NCBI RefSeq assembly: GCF_905404315.1
Contig: NC_066312.1
Span: forward strand, 7,427,001 to 7,491,000
Direction: 5' to 3'
DNA from: Leptidea sinapis
Taxonomy: Eukaryota; Arthropoda; Insecta; Lepidoptera; Pieridae
DNA length: 64,000 nucleotides
Made by a program: the position numbers and the translations under genes. This document shows, piece after piece, positions 51,889 to 63,685 of this stretch. The notes beneath the pieces are model-generated. The model worked only from the letters and a program-made list of their open reading frames with translations. It searched no databases and was not told the origin of the DNA. Position 1 is the first letter of the stretch; each line of letters begins with the position of its first letter.

Positions 51889-52811
51889 AAGAGCCCGTGG
51901 ACCCCAGACCTACGTTATTTTATAAAAGCTGAATGTTTGTCAGCGCATTCTCCCAACACAGGTAAGAACGGTGGACCATTATGGAGTTTGGGTTACAGTG
52001 GCTTTGGCAGGTAAATGGTACTAAAGGTATGTGAAATACCGATGTAAATACATCAATATACCATACAATCATCAATATATCATACGATTTTTCGGTATTA
52101 CCTTCAGAATATTATTAAAAATCACGTTAACTTAAACGTAACTTAACATCGTGGAAACCCCTTGCCAGACAATAATTGTAAGCATATAACCTACGTATCA
52201 TACACCAATTATATTTAATTTACTTTATAGTCTTTATATATTCGAAATATTTAATTTTGTTAATTAATAATTAATATTAAATTAATATTACCTGAAGATA
52301 GTATATAATATTATTTTAACGAAATAACAACTGCGCAGTGAGGTACAGCGGTAGACTTAACTCGCCATTTCACTCGCACTCCCACCCATATGCATACTGC
52401 CTCGCGCTCTCCAACATGCTTGTCTGGCAAGGGGTTGGTACTATCGAAAGTGTCTGGTTAATGAGGAAGCATTATCTACATAACACCCATGTTTTACATA
52501 TATAAATCAGCTTTTATACTATGACGTAAGTAAAATTATAATTTCATGAACATTAAGAGTGTCTGGCAATGAATAACGTGATTTTTAATAATATTTTGAA
52601 GGTAATACCGAAAAATCGCACTTTATTATTTGATGTTTTTACATTTATTTACATTTATCGGTATTTCACACACCTTTAGTACCGTTTACCAGCCAAAGCC
52701 ACTGTAACCCAAACTCCATAATGGTCCATCGTTCTTACCTGTGTTGGAAGCATGCATTGACAAACTTTCAGCTTTTATAAAATAACGTAGGTCTTGGGTC
52801 CACGGGCTCTT
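51889..52811. mobile_element. Foldback element with about 230-base inverted ends
   Basis: The left arm (51889 to about 52130) and right arm (about 52570-52811) are inverted copies over nearly their whole length: AAGAGCCCGTGGACCCCAGA, ACACAGGTAAGAACGGTGGA, CAGTGGCTTTGGCAGGTAAA and TGCGATTTTTCGGTATTACC-type words recur in mirror order. GTCTGGCAAGGGGTT repeats flank the centre. No coding frame. Flanks TAGAGC (51883) and TAGACC (52811) could be an imperfect 6-base duplication. A foldback or long-TIR MITE class. Confidence 0.75.
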
Positions 52812-52814
52812 AGA

Positions 52815-53440
52815 CCATAAGTAATTCACTTAATTATACACTTGTCAAGGTCAACTTTGATATAGTATTTTCATTATTCGATGCGAATTCATTCTTCGTT
52901 CAGAAAATTATATTAAGGACGAAATATAATAAATGTTATTGCTTATAAAAAGATATTCTTTCATATTTGTCTAGGTACCTACTCTGGTTTACACATATGT
53001 AATTATATTATTATTTTTTCAAAATAAATCTATGAGGCAGGTACATCCTTAAAAATAAGGGAGCAAACTTTTAGGTTAGACCATTATTAAAATATATCAG
53101 AACTGATAATGAAATTTATGACGAGTTAATAAAATCTTCAATTTTAATATGAAAATAAAATATATACCCACATAGGGATGTCCAGGGTTGAAGAAGACCT
53201 CAAATGGTCACCGGAACTCCTAACGTATACATAAAATACTAATTATTATTACGTGTGTGGACGAGACGGTTTAGTAATTTCAATCAACAGAAATTAAGAT
53301 TCTACTGAGAATTGTGCCAACGATCTAATCTGAACCCGAAAAACCCGTAGCCGTCGGAACTCTTTAGTAAAACCGTGGATTCTGGCCGCGTTTGGAATTA
53401 GCTTGAAACGCATTTTTTGAATTTATTTCTAAAATATAAA
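52815..53440. other. Intergenic stretch, nothing recognised
   Basis: AT-rich, no coding frame with protein-like composition, no inverted-repeat element and no match to the repeat families named here. Confidence 0.4.
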
Positions 53441-53454
53441 TTTAAATGGTAATA

Positions 53455-53640
53455 TTACTTCAGCCAAAAGATGTCCACTGCTGGACAAAGGCCTCCCCCA
53501 AAGATCTCCACGACGCGCGTTTGTTTATGCGCTGCCCTCATCCAATCTATGGTTGGATTGATAATGTCATCATCATCATTTCAGTCGGAAGACGTCCACT
53601 GCTGGACGAAGGCCTCTCCCAAAGAACGTAATGGCACCAT
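53455..53640. mobile_element. Two tandem copies of a GTCCACTGCTGGAC repeat
   Basis: AGATGTCCACTGCTGGACAA..GGCCTCCCCCAAAGATC (about 53468) and AGACGTCCACTGCTGGACGA..GGCCTCTCCCAAAGAAC (about 53589) lie 121 bases apart. This motif is common in moth genomes at the end of non-LTR elements, from general knowledge. The strand of the parent element is not determinable here. Confidence 0.45.
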
Positions 53641-53729
53641 CGCCTGCAACGGCATAGGAATCACAGGAGCGTTGCCTACTTTAACAGAAGGTGGTGGTGT
53701 GAATGTCGTACCTTTTGCAAAATATTAAT

Positions 53730-55250
53730 AAATTCAGTCGATTCTATAATTTTTTAGTTATTTTATGTAAAAATAGTGTAGTAGTACCTAAAGGTTTTCG
53801 GTTCGCTGTGTATTATCAGTTAGTCATATATATATAAATAAAATTAAAATAACTGTTTGTATTGTTAAAAATACCAGTCTGTTTTTGAAAATGAGTTCAG
53901 CGCAAATAAATACTATCGAGATATTGAATGAGCACCGGTTGAATCCGGTCAGATTGCCACGAAGCTAAAAGGTTTCTTTAATTTTATTTTTGTTCTCAAT
54001 GGTTTACTTTAATTGAGCGTTTCTTTTTTGTTTATTTATTCAATTACTTGATGTCGCGTGATATCGCGATTGAAGGTCGGAATTTTATTATCGGTTCAGT
54101 TATAACCTTTTTGCGTTAATACTTCATTCGTTTCACATATATATATAAATACTTGTACGTACTTATGGAATTTAAAGTTACAATTAACTTTTAATGATCT
54201 TTAACTCTTTATTTGCGTTGCGCAACTTACTTTAGCTGTGAGACTGTGAGACGAACACAACGAAGGAAAAGTTCGAAGACCGAAATGTATCACCATATAA
54301 TATGTAGTAGGAGTAGGTACCATCTTTAGTATGTTTGTCTTTACGAAGTCGGCCTCTCTCGTTTTGATCAAGCCATGGTATCACGCCTTTATAACTATTG
54401 GTAACTAGAGAAACAAATATTCCATTATTTGATGCGAATGATGTAAGCCTTAAGTAATTAACATGTTATATTGTGCCAAGCATTGAATATATTTTTATTC
54501 GTGTATTACTTAAATAAACACTTTCATTCGTTTTTTCTAACCTCTTTCTAATTTAGACATAAAATACCATTGATATAAAGATGCATTTCCATTATGCGTA
54601 TAAAAATGCTGTTTTGCAGATATAATCCGCTTGCAATTAAGCTTAATGGAATGCAACCTTGTAAGAATACTTTACAATTCAATTGCCCGTATCTTGGACC
54701 TTATTACATTGATTTTAAGTTTATAATCCAAGATATTAATTATACACGCGTACCTTTTAATTCACATTACCGCGAGTGTTTTATAAAATCCCGTTTAAGT
54801 TGGTGTCTCAACTCTCATTGCAATTTTTATGTGTCTATCCGAAATGGTCTTAATTTAAGTATCTCCTAACACTTTAATTCAACTGTGTTTATGAAAATTA
54901 GAAAGCTAATATTCTTATAAATTATTAGATAACTATAATTACCAATCGTTAAGTGGTCGAATTTTATAATTTGGCAAAATGGCAAATTCAAAGTGTATTA
55001 AAATTTTCGAAGAAACGCGTATGCATTGATCCTTACGGTTTCCTTGTCGCGCTCGCCTTTAGCAAATTACCGATATAGCACAACACTAGTTTTATAATGT
55101 TCCATTAAAAACAGTTCTCGGGAAGGGTAGTATTGCAAAGAATTCCCGAAAAATAAAAAGGCGGGTGTGCGGGGATGAATCCCTTACCTAGGGCTCCAGA
55201 GGTACCGATTTAATATCAGAATTACAAGAAATACACGATGTACGCATTTG
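53730..55250. other. Intergenic stretch, nothing recognised
   Basis: Mostly unique-looking AT-rich sequence. The open frame at 54594-54869 has no recognisable motif and no splice or start context to support it. Confidence 0.4.
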
Positions 55251-55261
55251 CATGACACGCC

Positions 55262-55632
55262 GCAAATGTGCTTCCTTTTGCGGTGTTTGCGGGACGATAC
55301 GGATAAGGCCGCCAACGCTCCTGTGATTCCTCTGGTGTTGCAAGAGAATGTGAGCGGCGGTGATCACTTAATACCGTACGCTCGTTTGTTCAAAAATTGA
55401 CAGCTACATAAATATACTGAAAACCCCAGAAATCGAAGTTTTAAATTCATTAATTATTATCAATCAGAGAGCGTAATAACTTAAAGGACTATTATAATAA
55501 TTAAAAATTTGCACTTACAATCATTAAAAGGCCGGCAACGCTCCTGTGATCTCTGGTGTTGCATAAGAGTATGTGTGGTGGTAATCTACTTGTACCACCA
55601 AAAGCTTGTTTTTCCTCCTTTATAAAAAACAT
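55262..55632 (+). mobile_element. Two LINE-A 3' tail fragments
   Basis: 55262-55397 and 55530-55632 each carry GGC..AACGCTCCTGTGAT, CTGGTGTTGCA(A/T)AAGAG and a degraded tail. Both are plus strand and are separated by about 130 bases of other sequence. Confidence 0.6.
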
Positions 55633-56269
55633 TAGTGTGGTTTTGTGAAAACCACGATGTTAGCGAAACTTTTGTCACAAGTACTTAACGCCTTTCTTAG
55701 GTGTGAGGTTCGAATCGACGTTTCTCAGAAACTATTCGACCAACCTGACTTAAAAACAGTATTTGAAACTAGTGATTCATCTTGACCCGTAAGCCGCGGT
55801 CGGCTGTAATGCGACATGCAATAGATGCACTTTAAAATTTGATAAAAAAATATAAATGTATAAGAAATTTCTCAGACATCGCAATAGCCGAAATTTTGAT
55901 AGAATGTGTATCCATTATCTATTCTAAAAAAATCTTTCTCTTACACCGAAGCGCGGCTCGAACCATCGATTATCAATTCGACTTCCGATGGCCTTAATTC
56001 TTTGGCGTTGTCTAGAGATATGGATTCCCTCTGCATGTTCTACCGTATTTACCACAGATTGTGCTTTTAGGAATTTTTCGGATTGATATAAGCCAAATCT
56101 TATCACTGGATGTTACGTCAAAATGCAAAATCCACCCGCAACATGTTGACGCCTGGCATTCTTTAACTGCGCGTCTTTGTGGAACCAATTGCCGGCTGCA
56201 GATTTCCATGACTACCACTTGGTGACCTTTAAGGATTAGAGCAACCAAACATCTTTAAGACTGGCAATG

Positions 56270-56372
56270 CATATCTTGACCCCAGGTGTGGTGTTGTGGA
56301 TGTCCATGGGTTATTACTAAACGCTTTCCATCGCGTGGGCCTCATGCCTGTTTGCACCCTCTTATATAATAA
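56270..56372 (+). mobile_element. Probable non-LTR 3' tail
   Basis: CATCGCGTGGGCCTCATGCC, TGTTTGCACCCTC and TTATATAATAAAAAAATAA follow the layout of a common lepidopteran LINE tail (hairpin word, GCCTGTTTGCCxCC, A-run). The preceding 55900-56270 may belong to the same insertion; its minus-strand open frames show no motif. Confidence 0.35.
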
Positions 56373-56642
56373 AAAAATAACTAAAGATCGAGACATCAGC
56401 TTGTTTTGCCCACAAAAAGTGTCACTCCATTTTGACAGCTCGTAGTTTATCTATTATACAACCTACGTTATATGTCATTTGAAGGAGTTCAAAGTAATCT
56501 AAAGCATTCCACTCGATTGGTATTACTAATAATTGTCGTCTCCAGAGTAATTTGAGGTATAACGAGAAACATGCAATCTAATAAAGTTTGATCGTTTTGA
56601 ACTAACTTCCCTTTGACTAAGGTTAGCTATTTTAATTTACCA

Positions 56643-56862
56643 ACGGCCGTTTTCAATAACGTATCTCTAGTTACGGATACTTTGCTATCACTGTTTAATG
56701 ACAAGATCTTATGTATCCATAGTTATGTCCAATATAGTTATAGTCCAATACTATCTGTCGGTAGGTTATTGAAATGTAAGTAAGCGTAAAAGGATAGATT
56801 TGTCTACCTCTAGTAAGTTAACCTGAGGATAGATAGGGTATTGAAAATGATCGTTAATCCCA
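56643..56862. mobile_element. MITE with ACGGCCGTTTTCAATAACG-type ends
   Basis: AACGGCCGTTTTCAATAACG near 56641 and AGGGTATTGAAAATGATCGT near 56845 are imperfect inverted ends. The interior has mirrored TATCC/GGATA and GGTAG words. Layout resembles the GGCCGTTCCCAATA family without sequence identity. Confidence 0.5.
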
Positions 56863-57056
56863 CATTCTTTCAAAACCAAGTGTAATCCATACTGATAAAA
56901 TAATCTATCCTAATATAATAAAGCTGAAGAGATTTTCTGTTGTTTCGTTTATTTGAATGCGCTTATATTTTTGGATAAATTTTTTTGTAGTCCTCGTATT
57001 CATAAGGAATAGTTTAGGCCTTCTGTATTTTTCTACACAGTTTAGCTAGCCTTAAA

Positions 57057-57173
57057 CCCCCTTATTCATAATAGTCACTAACTTAAAACATTGCTAATTC
57101 TCACTCTGTCTTCTTACAAAAAACACTACTTAGCGGCTTTTTAAAGTTAGCGGACCATTTTGAATAAGGGGGT
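57057..57173. mobile_element. 117-base MITE, CCCCCTTATTCATAAT ends (copy 2)
   Basis: CCCCCTTATTCATAATAGTC at 57057 and GGACCATTTTGAATAAGGGGG ending 57173 are inverted, sharing AACTTAAA and AGTTAGCGG with copy 1. TAAA flanks both ends. Internal CACTCTGTCTTCTTA also matches copy 1 in reverse. Confidence 0.75.
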
Positions 57174-57799
57174 AAATGTTTGTCTTTTGGAAGAACCTAC
57201 TAGAGAATTTGGGAGGAATTCAGAAGAAAATGCTCTTGCAGACTTTTTTCATCCATATGCGCTGGCGTAATGGTAGGTCTAAGAACAAATTTCTACAAAA
57301 ACATGGACTTTTTCCTTGCATCTAAAAACACGATACAGTATTATATAGCCATAGTAGGTATTTTATGCGATCCTATAATGTTGGATTGGGATTCACATTA
57401 ATATTTTTAACCTGTTCTGTGGATCTGATGGATCCTCAGTTATCATGGGTTATTAGGAATATTGCATTGTTCATCCCATAACATATTAAAATAGTATCAC
57501 ATATTTATATAATGCTGGACTTACAAGTTGCTAACCCGAGCTATTCTACATTTTTGAAGTGAAACTTCTTTATCGACGCATGAGAGAAATTTTATAGCAA
57601 ATCGTCACGATTTTCGGTTACGCGCCATTTTGTTTTTTGATTTTCTTGTGTGTTTGTTTTGTTTTTTCTTCTGGTACCTACACCTACTTCAGCGGGATTC
57701 TTTCAGATCGTATATTTTATTTTGAACAATAATTCTGTGTCCCTTACACATTTTTGGAATAATTATAAATCATTATGTAATAACATACATCATATTCAT

Positions 57800-58245
57800 C
57801 ATTTTGCTCTTAATAGTGATTTTCATTATTATAATACTAGAAATAAGGGATTGCTTGTAACTAATTCTAGTAGGCTTCATAAGATACATAATAGCTCTAA
57901 GGGTAAATGTATACACTTCTATGATAAAGACCCAGCCACTGTTCAGGCATTATATATAAATAATTTTAAATGTTTTATAAAAAATTGGCTCTGTCGTAAA
58001 TCCTATTACTCCACTGCTGAATATCTATCTATCTATCTATCGCTATTTTATAGCGATAGAAATGACTGTACAATATTGTATATTTTTATTGAAAAGAACG
58101 CAAAAAAAGAATGCTGGGAGAGTTTTTTGCGCCACTTCTTCTCGCTCAGAGCGCCATTTGTTTCCGAAGCGGTAGTAGTATCTAGTGTATTAGAAATGAC
58201 ACCAAAAGGAATTCTAAATGAATCAATTTTGAGAAAATAAATGCC
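57800..58245 (+). mobile_element. LINE-B fragment: RT C-terminus and 3' UTR
   Basis: The plus strand encodes YYNTRNKGLLVTNSSRLHKI, then KGKCIHFYDKDPATVQALYI and LCRKSYYSTAEYL. A TATC microsatellite has expanded at the site of the usual stop (58022-58041), so the frame runs on through what is normally 3' UTR. It ends near AATCAATTTTGAGAAAATAA. Close sister of 2231-2670. Confidence 0.75.
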
Positions 58246-58929
58246 ATTTTATATGCACATATGCATGTGCGAAACAGAAAAGAAATTGTAAACTCCACAT
58301 GAAATTATTAAAATAATATGCCTGTATCGTTGTAAAATAAAAACAAAAGTTTTGGATTAAATGGATAAATTCCAATATTAAATTGCAGACAATATCACAG
58401 CGGGTGTGCAATAGGAACGCGTGTTACTGTCAGAACTGGTTGTGACAATACTAATCTACATGGAACTAACTCCCTGCGGCTCAATCATAGCTCCCTCTAT
58501 ATGAGATTGTTATTTATGTATAATACTTCATACTTCATTGCCAAGTGATATCTTTTTCCAAATATAACTGAGATGCCTCAATTAAAAAAGCCTTATGAAT
58601 ATCCGTTCGAGTTTGATCGCTCTCTAGAGCCTGAATGTGAAACTTTGAATCACTCGCAATGTAAAGTCTCTGATAATCTATATTACGATTTAAAATCTAT
58701 GCAGCTATGTATTTATAGTAACCATAATATATATTAACACTTATTTATTATTACTAATCTCATATTTTATGATTTTTCCGTCGTTAAGATCTAAATGATC
58801 TTCTTTTAACGTTCAATTTTTTTTTAATTTATATATTTTTTTTAAGAGTTAAATACAAAAATTTGATCTATACTGCCTTTATTTATTTATATTCATAGAC
58901 TTATATTCATAATTATCATTTGTAAATTA

Positions 58930-59215
58930 CTAGTCGCTGCTACTCCCAGACTCAATAATGTTAGGGCTACTGAAAACCAGTGCTACATTGGCACCACGCC
59001 ATTGCAGCTTTTTACTGAGTTAGCTCCATTTGGTGACATTCACTGCCGCACAGTACCTTTTTCGTTTTAAGCTATAAATTGTATTATTTAATTTGTTTTA
59101 TTTGTTAGTTCTAAGAAATTATTACTTATTTTGGTTTGTATCATTTTAATAATTGTGTGGTGGTGGTTTTTGTTATCAATAAATTTTTATTTTATTCTAT
59201 TCTATTCTGTTTGAT
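58930..59215 (+). mobile_element. Probable retroelement 3' end with TATTC repeats
   Basis: A moderately GC-rich block (about 58935-59070), then an AT-rich stretch, GTGTGGTGGTGGTTTTTGTT, AATAAA and a (TTCTA)n run at 59190-59211. This gives the appearance of a LINE or SINE tail. No coding identity. Confidence 0.35.
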
Positions 59216-59375
59216 ATTTATACTTCTATAAGCACGTTTGGTAAAATTGAGTATATTTTTTTACAATGCGCGCGTAACATCATGAAAAACATGGTGTTAG
59301 CCGATTAGTCTCCCACTAGTATAAATAATATTAAGTGGTAATAATATATTCAAGCAATGACATTCTAAACACATA

Positions 59376-59638
59376 CGGCCTTACAAATAAACTTGGTATA
59401 AAGTTATAACTGATGATAAACGAAGAAAATGCAAAATGTTTACAATATCGTTGACAACACTGTCAATACAATGATAGTTCTGAAGTTTTCCTAATGACAA
59501 GCTGCCTTGCAAATAAACGCAGGAAACGTTATACGTCCGAACAAACCATCCGTAAGCAAAATGTCTATTTGTAAACATTTTACATATTCTTGGCTTATGC
59601 TTAGTTATAACTTTATGTCAATTTTATTTGTAAGGCCG
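59376..59638. mobile_element. Palindromic MITE, 263 bases, CGGCCTTACAAATAAA ends
   Basis: CGGCCTTACAAATAAACTTG at 59376 and ATTTTATTTGTAAGGCCG ending 59638 are inverted, and the match continues through AAAGTTATAACT on both sides. ATA flanks both ends (59373-59375, 59639-59641). Further inner mirror words (TGCAAAATGTTTACA, TGTAAACATTTTACA) make much of the element one large hairpin. Non-coding. Confidence 0.75.
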
Positions 59639-60628
59639 ATAGACAATTCACGCCATTCAAAAACAATGCCTAAATATGGCACATGCCACAAATAACACCA
59701 TAATAAGCTTCGACTGCTATGTTTATACATTTCTGCGTTTTCTCCAGTTGTTTAAAATATTATTGGTCAATAAGTAGCAATGTAAGCATTGTTAGCAATT
59801 TGTAGTGTAAGCGGACATCAACATATATATCTTTGTATGACAGCTTTTGCATAGATGTGGCTAAATTGGACTTTTGTGTGTGCGCCAATTTAACTAAATA
59901 TTTTGACATTCGAAAGAGATTTCAATACTTTTAATGTTAAAAAAGTTTTATCATAAGTTATGAGCATGAATTTTAAACGCTTAAATCATTTATTTGTAAT
60001 ATATAAATCAGCCTCGAGGAAATGATTCTAGCTAATGGCACTCGACTTATTTGATTTGTATAATTCTTTACTACCTCCCTCTTGCTACCTACTGGCGCCA
60101 ATTCTCTTTCATTATCTCTTGTACGGGAAAGCTGAAAAAGATTAGCTTCTACAGATTAGCTGTGTTAATTAGTATAAATAATTATCACTAGGTAACGATA
60201 CATCTGTGATACCGTGTAAATAGCACTGCTTTGTTGTTTTGTTTTTTAGCGGTTTTTATATTTCTTGGAACCCGTTCACATTCACCGGCAATGATTCAAA
60301 ATACAATATAAATTATTACTCCCTGGGCCTTAAGCAAAAAGAGCAACTCTATCGGCAATGACTTTCCATACACAAAATACAATATTGCAAATTATTGTTC
60401 ACCGGGCCTTTGAAAAATGAGCGTCTCCATAGTTTTCATTAATGACTGTGTGCTGGTCATGTCCTTTTACCTGTCCCGCTCTAACAAGCGGGAGAGCAAG
60501 GGATTTTAAATAAATTCAACTTACCTGTGATAAGTTACACCACCTTTTATTGTGTCATTAACTTATTATTTGAGCACTTTTTTACAGCCTAGACTAGACT
60601 TGGTGATTGACACATGGCTAAGGAAAAC

Positions 60629-60700
60629 AGTGTGCTTACATTGTCTTTAAGCACACTTTTCGTTCCGCTTTCAGACTGCTATGTCCGTATGTACATAGGA
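60629..60700 (+). repeat. Dispersed repeat E (copy)
   Basis: GTGTGCTTACATTGTCTTTA, AGCACACTTTTCGTTCCGC and TTTCAGACTGC match 50565-50645. Confidence 0.5.
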
Positions 60701-61238
60701 CGTTATCGTATACAATATAATAATTTAGTAAGTGAAGCTAGAATACATGACAACAGCTAAGTTGTCAGAGGCCGTAGTAATGCTGCGGTCACATTTTCGT
60801 GATAAGGCGTAGGGCTACGATGTCGCGACTCTGAACATAAAAAATGTGGAGTGTTCCTGTGTCAAAAAAGGTAAATATTTTCTTACATGCGTTCATGAGT
60901 ACATACTTTTTCTGCTCCACCAATAATACACTGTTGTTTTGTGTGACATCAAATCAAAGTTATATCATTATTATTAATGTGTCGCCCGCAGTTCGTTATT
61001 CAGTATGTCTGTTATTAGGGCAGATGTTTATGTATTTCGAAAGCTTGCAGTTAGCTGTACCTTGTGTTTTAACCGTTAAGTTGCATACAGATATTAAGAG
61101 AAATAAAAGGCATTTGTTTTCTCAAAATTGATTCCTTTAGAATTCTTTTTGGTGTCACTTCTAACACTACCGCGGCTTCTGAAACAACTGGCGCTCTGAG
61201 AGAGATGAAGCGGCGCAAGAAACTCTCCCAGCATTATT

Positions 61239-62074
61239 GAAGTGAAAACATGTTTAGCGGCGTTGAGCATTTTTCTTGGATGCGTATAAAATGTTAAACT
61301 CGCGTCATGACTTGTGTCATGATTAGTTCCAGATGTGAGATTTTTTACATATTCGATCGCGTAAAAGTTAACTACGATTTCTATGGCATCGAAAGAGCAT
61401 CATCTAGTGACAGTACAGGAAAACATCACTTGTGATAAGCAAGTGAGTGCGAGATTTTTACATCCTCGTTACCGACTATAGTTAATTTGTAAGACAATTA
61501 TATACAGTGTTTTGGTATCAGGCGATCATAGTTGAAAAACAGATTGTCTTATTTATGTATGACGCGAGTATACCTATAATATATTCTGACGTTATTCGTA
61601 CGAATTATTACTACATAGACACCAGGAACAAGAATATGGTAGCGGTGATAGTAATGTAAAGTATCCATCCCTACTAAATGATAATGTCTTTCTTTTTTTT
61701 TTTTGAGAGGAGGAAATACGTAACCGGATTTCCGACTCGGAATATGTCGGACTCGAGTGTCCGCGTAAGCGGACACCCCATACCGACTAAAACCTCCTCT
61801 GTGCTGTTAGCAGCCCTGGCTTTCACAGCGAAGTAGGACGTGGGCCGTGGAGGCCGCAAAGACTACGCAACAACAGTCGCGGGGCGTCTCCTAAGGAGAC
61901 TCGAACCTCAGACCGGCTGTGTGCTTGTGGGAGAATGTCTTTCATAGCGGTTGAAAGAACGTGTCATCAACAGGTACCAGGATTTCATATGCAGTTGAGA
62001 GCAATTCGTGCGAAATTATTCCCTAACCATTCAAAATATTGAAAAATGCACGTTAATGTTTAAGTTTTCACTTC
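61239..62074. mobile_element. Element inserted in LINE-B, GAAGTGAAAAC ends
   Basis: GAAGTGAAAAC at 61239 and its exact complement GTTTTCACTTC ending 62074 bound the insertion inferred from the broken LINE-B copy. Inside, 61683-61930 is a separate SINE-like repeat. No transposase. Confidence 0.5.
61683..61930 (-). mobile_element. tRNA-derived SINE-like repeat with poly(A) tail
   Basis: The minus strand starts with a tRNA-like block containing a B box GAGGTTCGAGTCTCC, followed by a GC-rich body (GTGTCCGCTTACGCGGACAC hairpin, GACATATTCCGAGTCGG) and CTCCTCTC plus a run of A at 61690. It is the most GC-rich patch in this part of the window. Confidence 0.55.
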
Positions 62075-62958
62075 TGCCGGCACTCCCAGAGTGCAAACGT
62101 ATTTTTTTGCGCTCTCTTTAGTAAAATATACAATATTGTACTGTCATTGTTATATTTTAAAAAATAATCATGTTCTAGTCCCAGCTGTGGAGTAGTAGGA
62201 TTTACGACAGAGCAATTTTTTTAATAAAACATTTAAATTTATTTATAGATAATGCCTGAACAGAGACCGGGACTTTATTATAAAGGTGTATACATTTACC
62301 CACCAAAGTATACCTTATGTATCTTACGAATATTGGTACAGTATAACCAGTTTTCGGGTTTACCTTAATGCTTCAAATTATAGACATAACGAAATTTTTT
62401 TTAAATATAAGCTAATAGCTAATCATGAATTTGAGACATGAGAATGTAATAAACATTATATTACCTGAAGCACCTTAATTAACCGAACGGGAAATCCTTT
62501 CAGTTGTTAAGGATAAATACGAGCGCAAGCAAACAAACGCAGCGGGAAACTAGCGAGACTTTCGGAACTTTGAGAGAGTGTATAACAACGCAACTCTAGT
62601 AATTGGCTTACGCTTAAAAGAGAAAATACTGTGGGTTTTTATATGCGGCTGTTAGTAGAAAAATTTTAATCTTATAAATATTTAAACAAATATTGTAAAG
62701 CAGAAGAGTGTTCTTGTTTATATCCGAAAGGACAAGGCAGATTTGAATACAAAGTGTGTGTGTACTTATGTATGCACGCGAGAAGTTATACTTCTTTGGC
62801 CTAACGAAGCAAAAATCATTAAAATGATTAATTCCCCGTGCGTTTACAGAATGAACAATTTTGTAAAAATCTTGCATAGATAGATGGCTTTGACAATTAA
62901 TTAATTAATTAATGAATACTGCTGCGTGGACTTGAACCCTTTGCCTGTTCTAATAATA

Positions 62959-63110
62959 GACGAAGAAACCAAAAAAAATAATAACAAATGACACAAACGT
63001 CAGAAAATTTTAGGAACCAACTTCAACCTTTTACTTTTGTGTTACAGTGATGCGCGCGCATCTTAAAATTTCACTCTGACGCTCTTCACATTTTCTCATA
63101 ACGCGCCTAA
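62959..63110 (-). repeat. Dispersed repeat D (copy 2)
   Basis: Inverted copy of 36609-36750, sharing AGAAAATTTTAGGAACCAAC, TTTTGTGTTACAGTGATGCG and CATAACGCGCC words. Confidence 0.6.
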
Positions 63111-63478
63111 AGAAATATTACTTCAAAAAAAATACAGTCAGATTCATAAATAATAGTCAGTATGCCGTTTGGAATTAGATTATATTGATTATTGCTTGAG
63201 ATTAGATGCTTCTACTTTCACTTACTCCCATTACAAAAGTCTAGCGTTGAGGTTATGGCTCATATAAACAACTTAGCACCAGTCCCGCATAATTTGTAAT
63301 AAGTTTTGTATACGGATTCCATTTGCGTGTGTCTGACGATAATGGCGCCATTTCACGGCACGTATTCTGCCCAAGATCGATTGTATAACCAGTATCGAGA
63401 AGTAGATACGATTCCGACACTTCTATGCATGCGACGCGTTCGATGAGTGCAGTACGTGCCGTTCGGCGCTTATAGCTG

Positions 63479-63685
63479 AAACACATGGTCGGATTTGGTA
63501 CGGCCGGACCATCGAACGGTCCGGTGGCCGCCTCGCACCAATTTGTCCGGCGTTGTACTCGGTACGGTCCGGACGTTAATAATAATAATAATTTTGTTCC
63601 ATGGAAAATGCGACATAACATTGAATATGGTCCGATAACAGATCGCGTCCGATGGTTTGGTCGGGCCAAATCCGATCATGTGTTT
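63479..63685. mobile_element. MITE with AAACACATGRTCGGATTTGG ends, 207 bases
   Basis: AAACACATGGTCGGATTTGG at 63479 faces CCAAATCCGATCATGTGTTT ending 63685; similarity continues inward (CGG/CCGACC, ACCATCG(A/G)ACG). The inner sequence is rich in CGGTCCGG words and has an (AAT)5 run at about 63577-63591. Overlapping open frames on both strands are by-products of its composition and symmetry. Confidence 0.65.

Larger units (their letters stand above)
61106..62340 (-). mobile_element. LINE-B 3' end split by an inserted element
   Basis: 61106-61237 (GGCATTTGTTTTCTCAAAAT to AAACTCTCCCAGCATT) and about 62081-62340 (CACTCCCAGAGTGC, TTTTTTTGCGCTCTC, GATTTACGACAGAGC, GATAATGCCTGAACAG) are consecutive halves of one minus-strand LINE-B 3' region, as comparison with 2231-2670 shows. 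The 61239-62074 stretch between them is an insertion. Confidence 0.65.

Noticed and set aside
54594..54869. 91-codon plus-strand frame
   Set aside because: AT-rich, odd composition, no homologous motif, no start or splice support.
63253..63669. 138-codon minus-strand frame
   Set aside because: Its second half is MITE sequence, and the frame on the other strand is equally open because of the inverted repeat.
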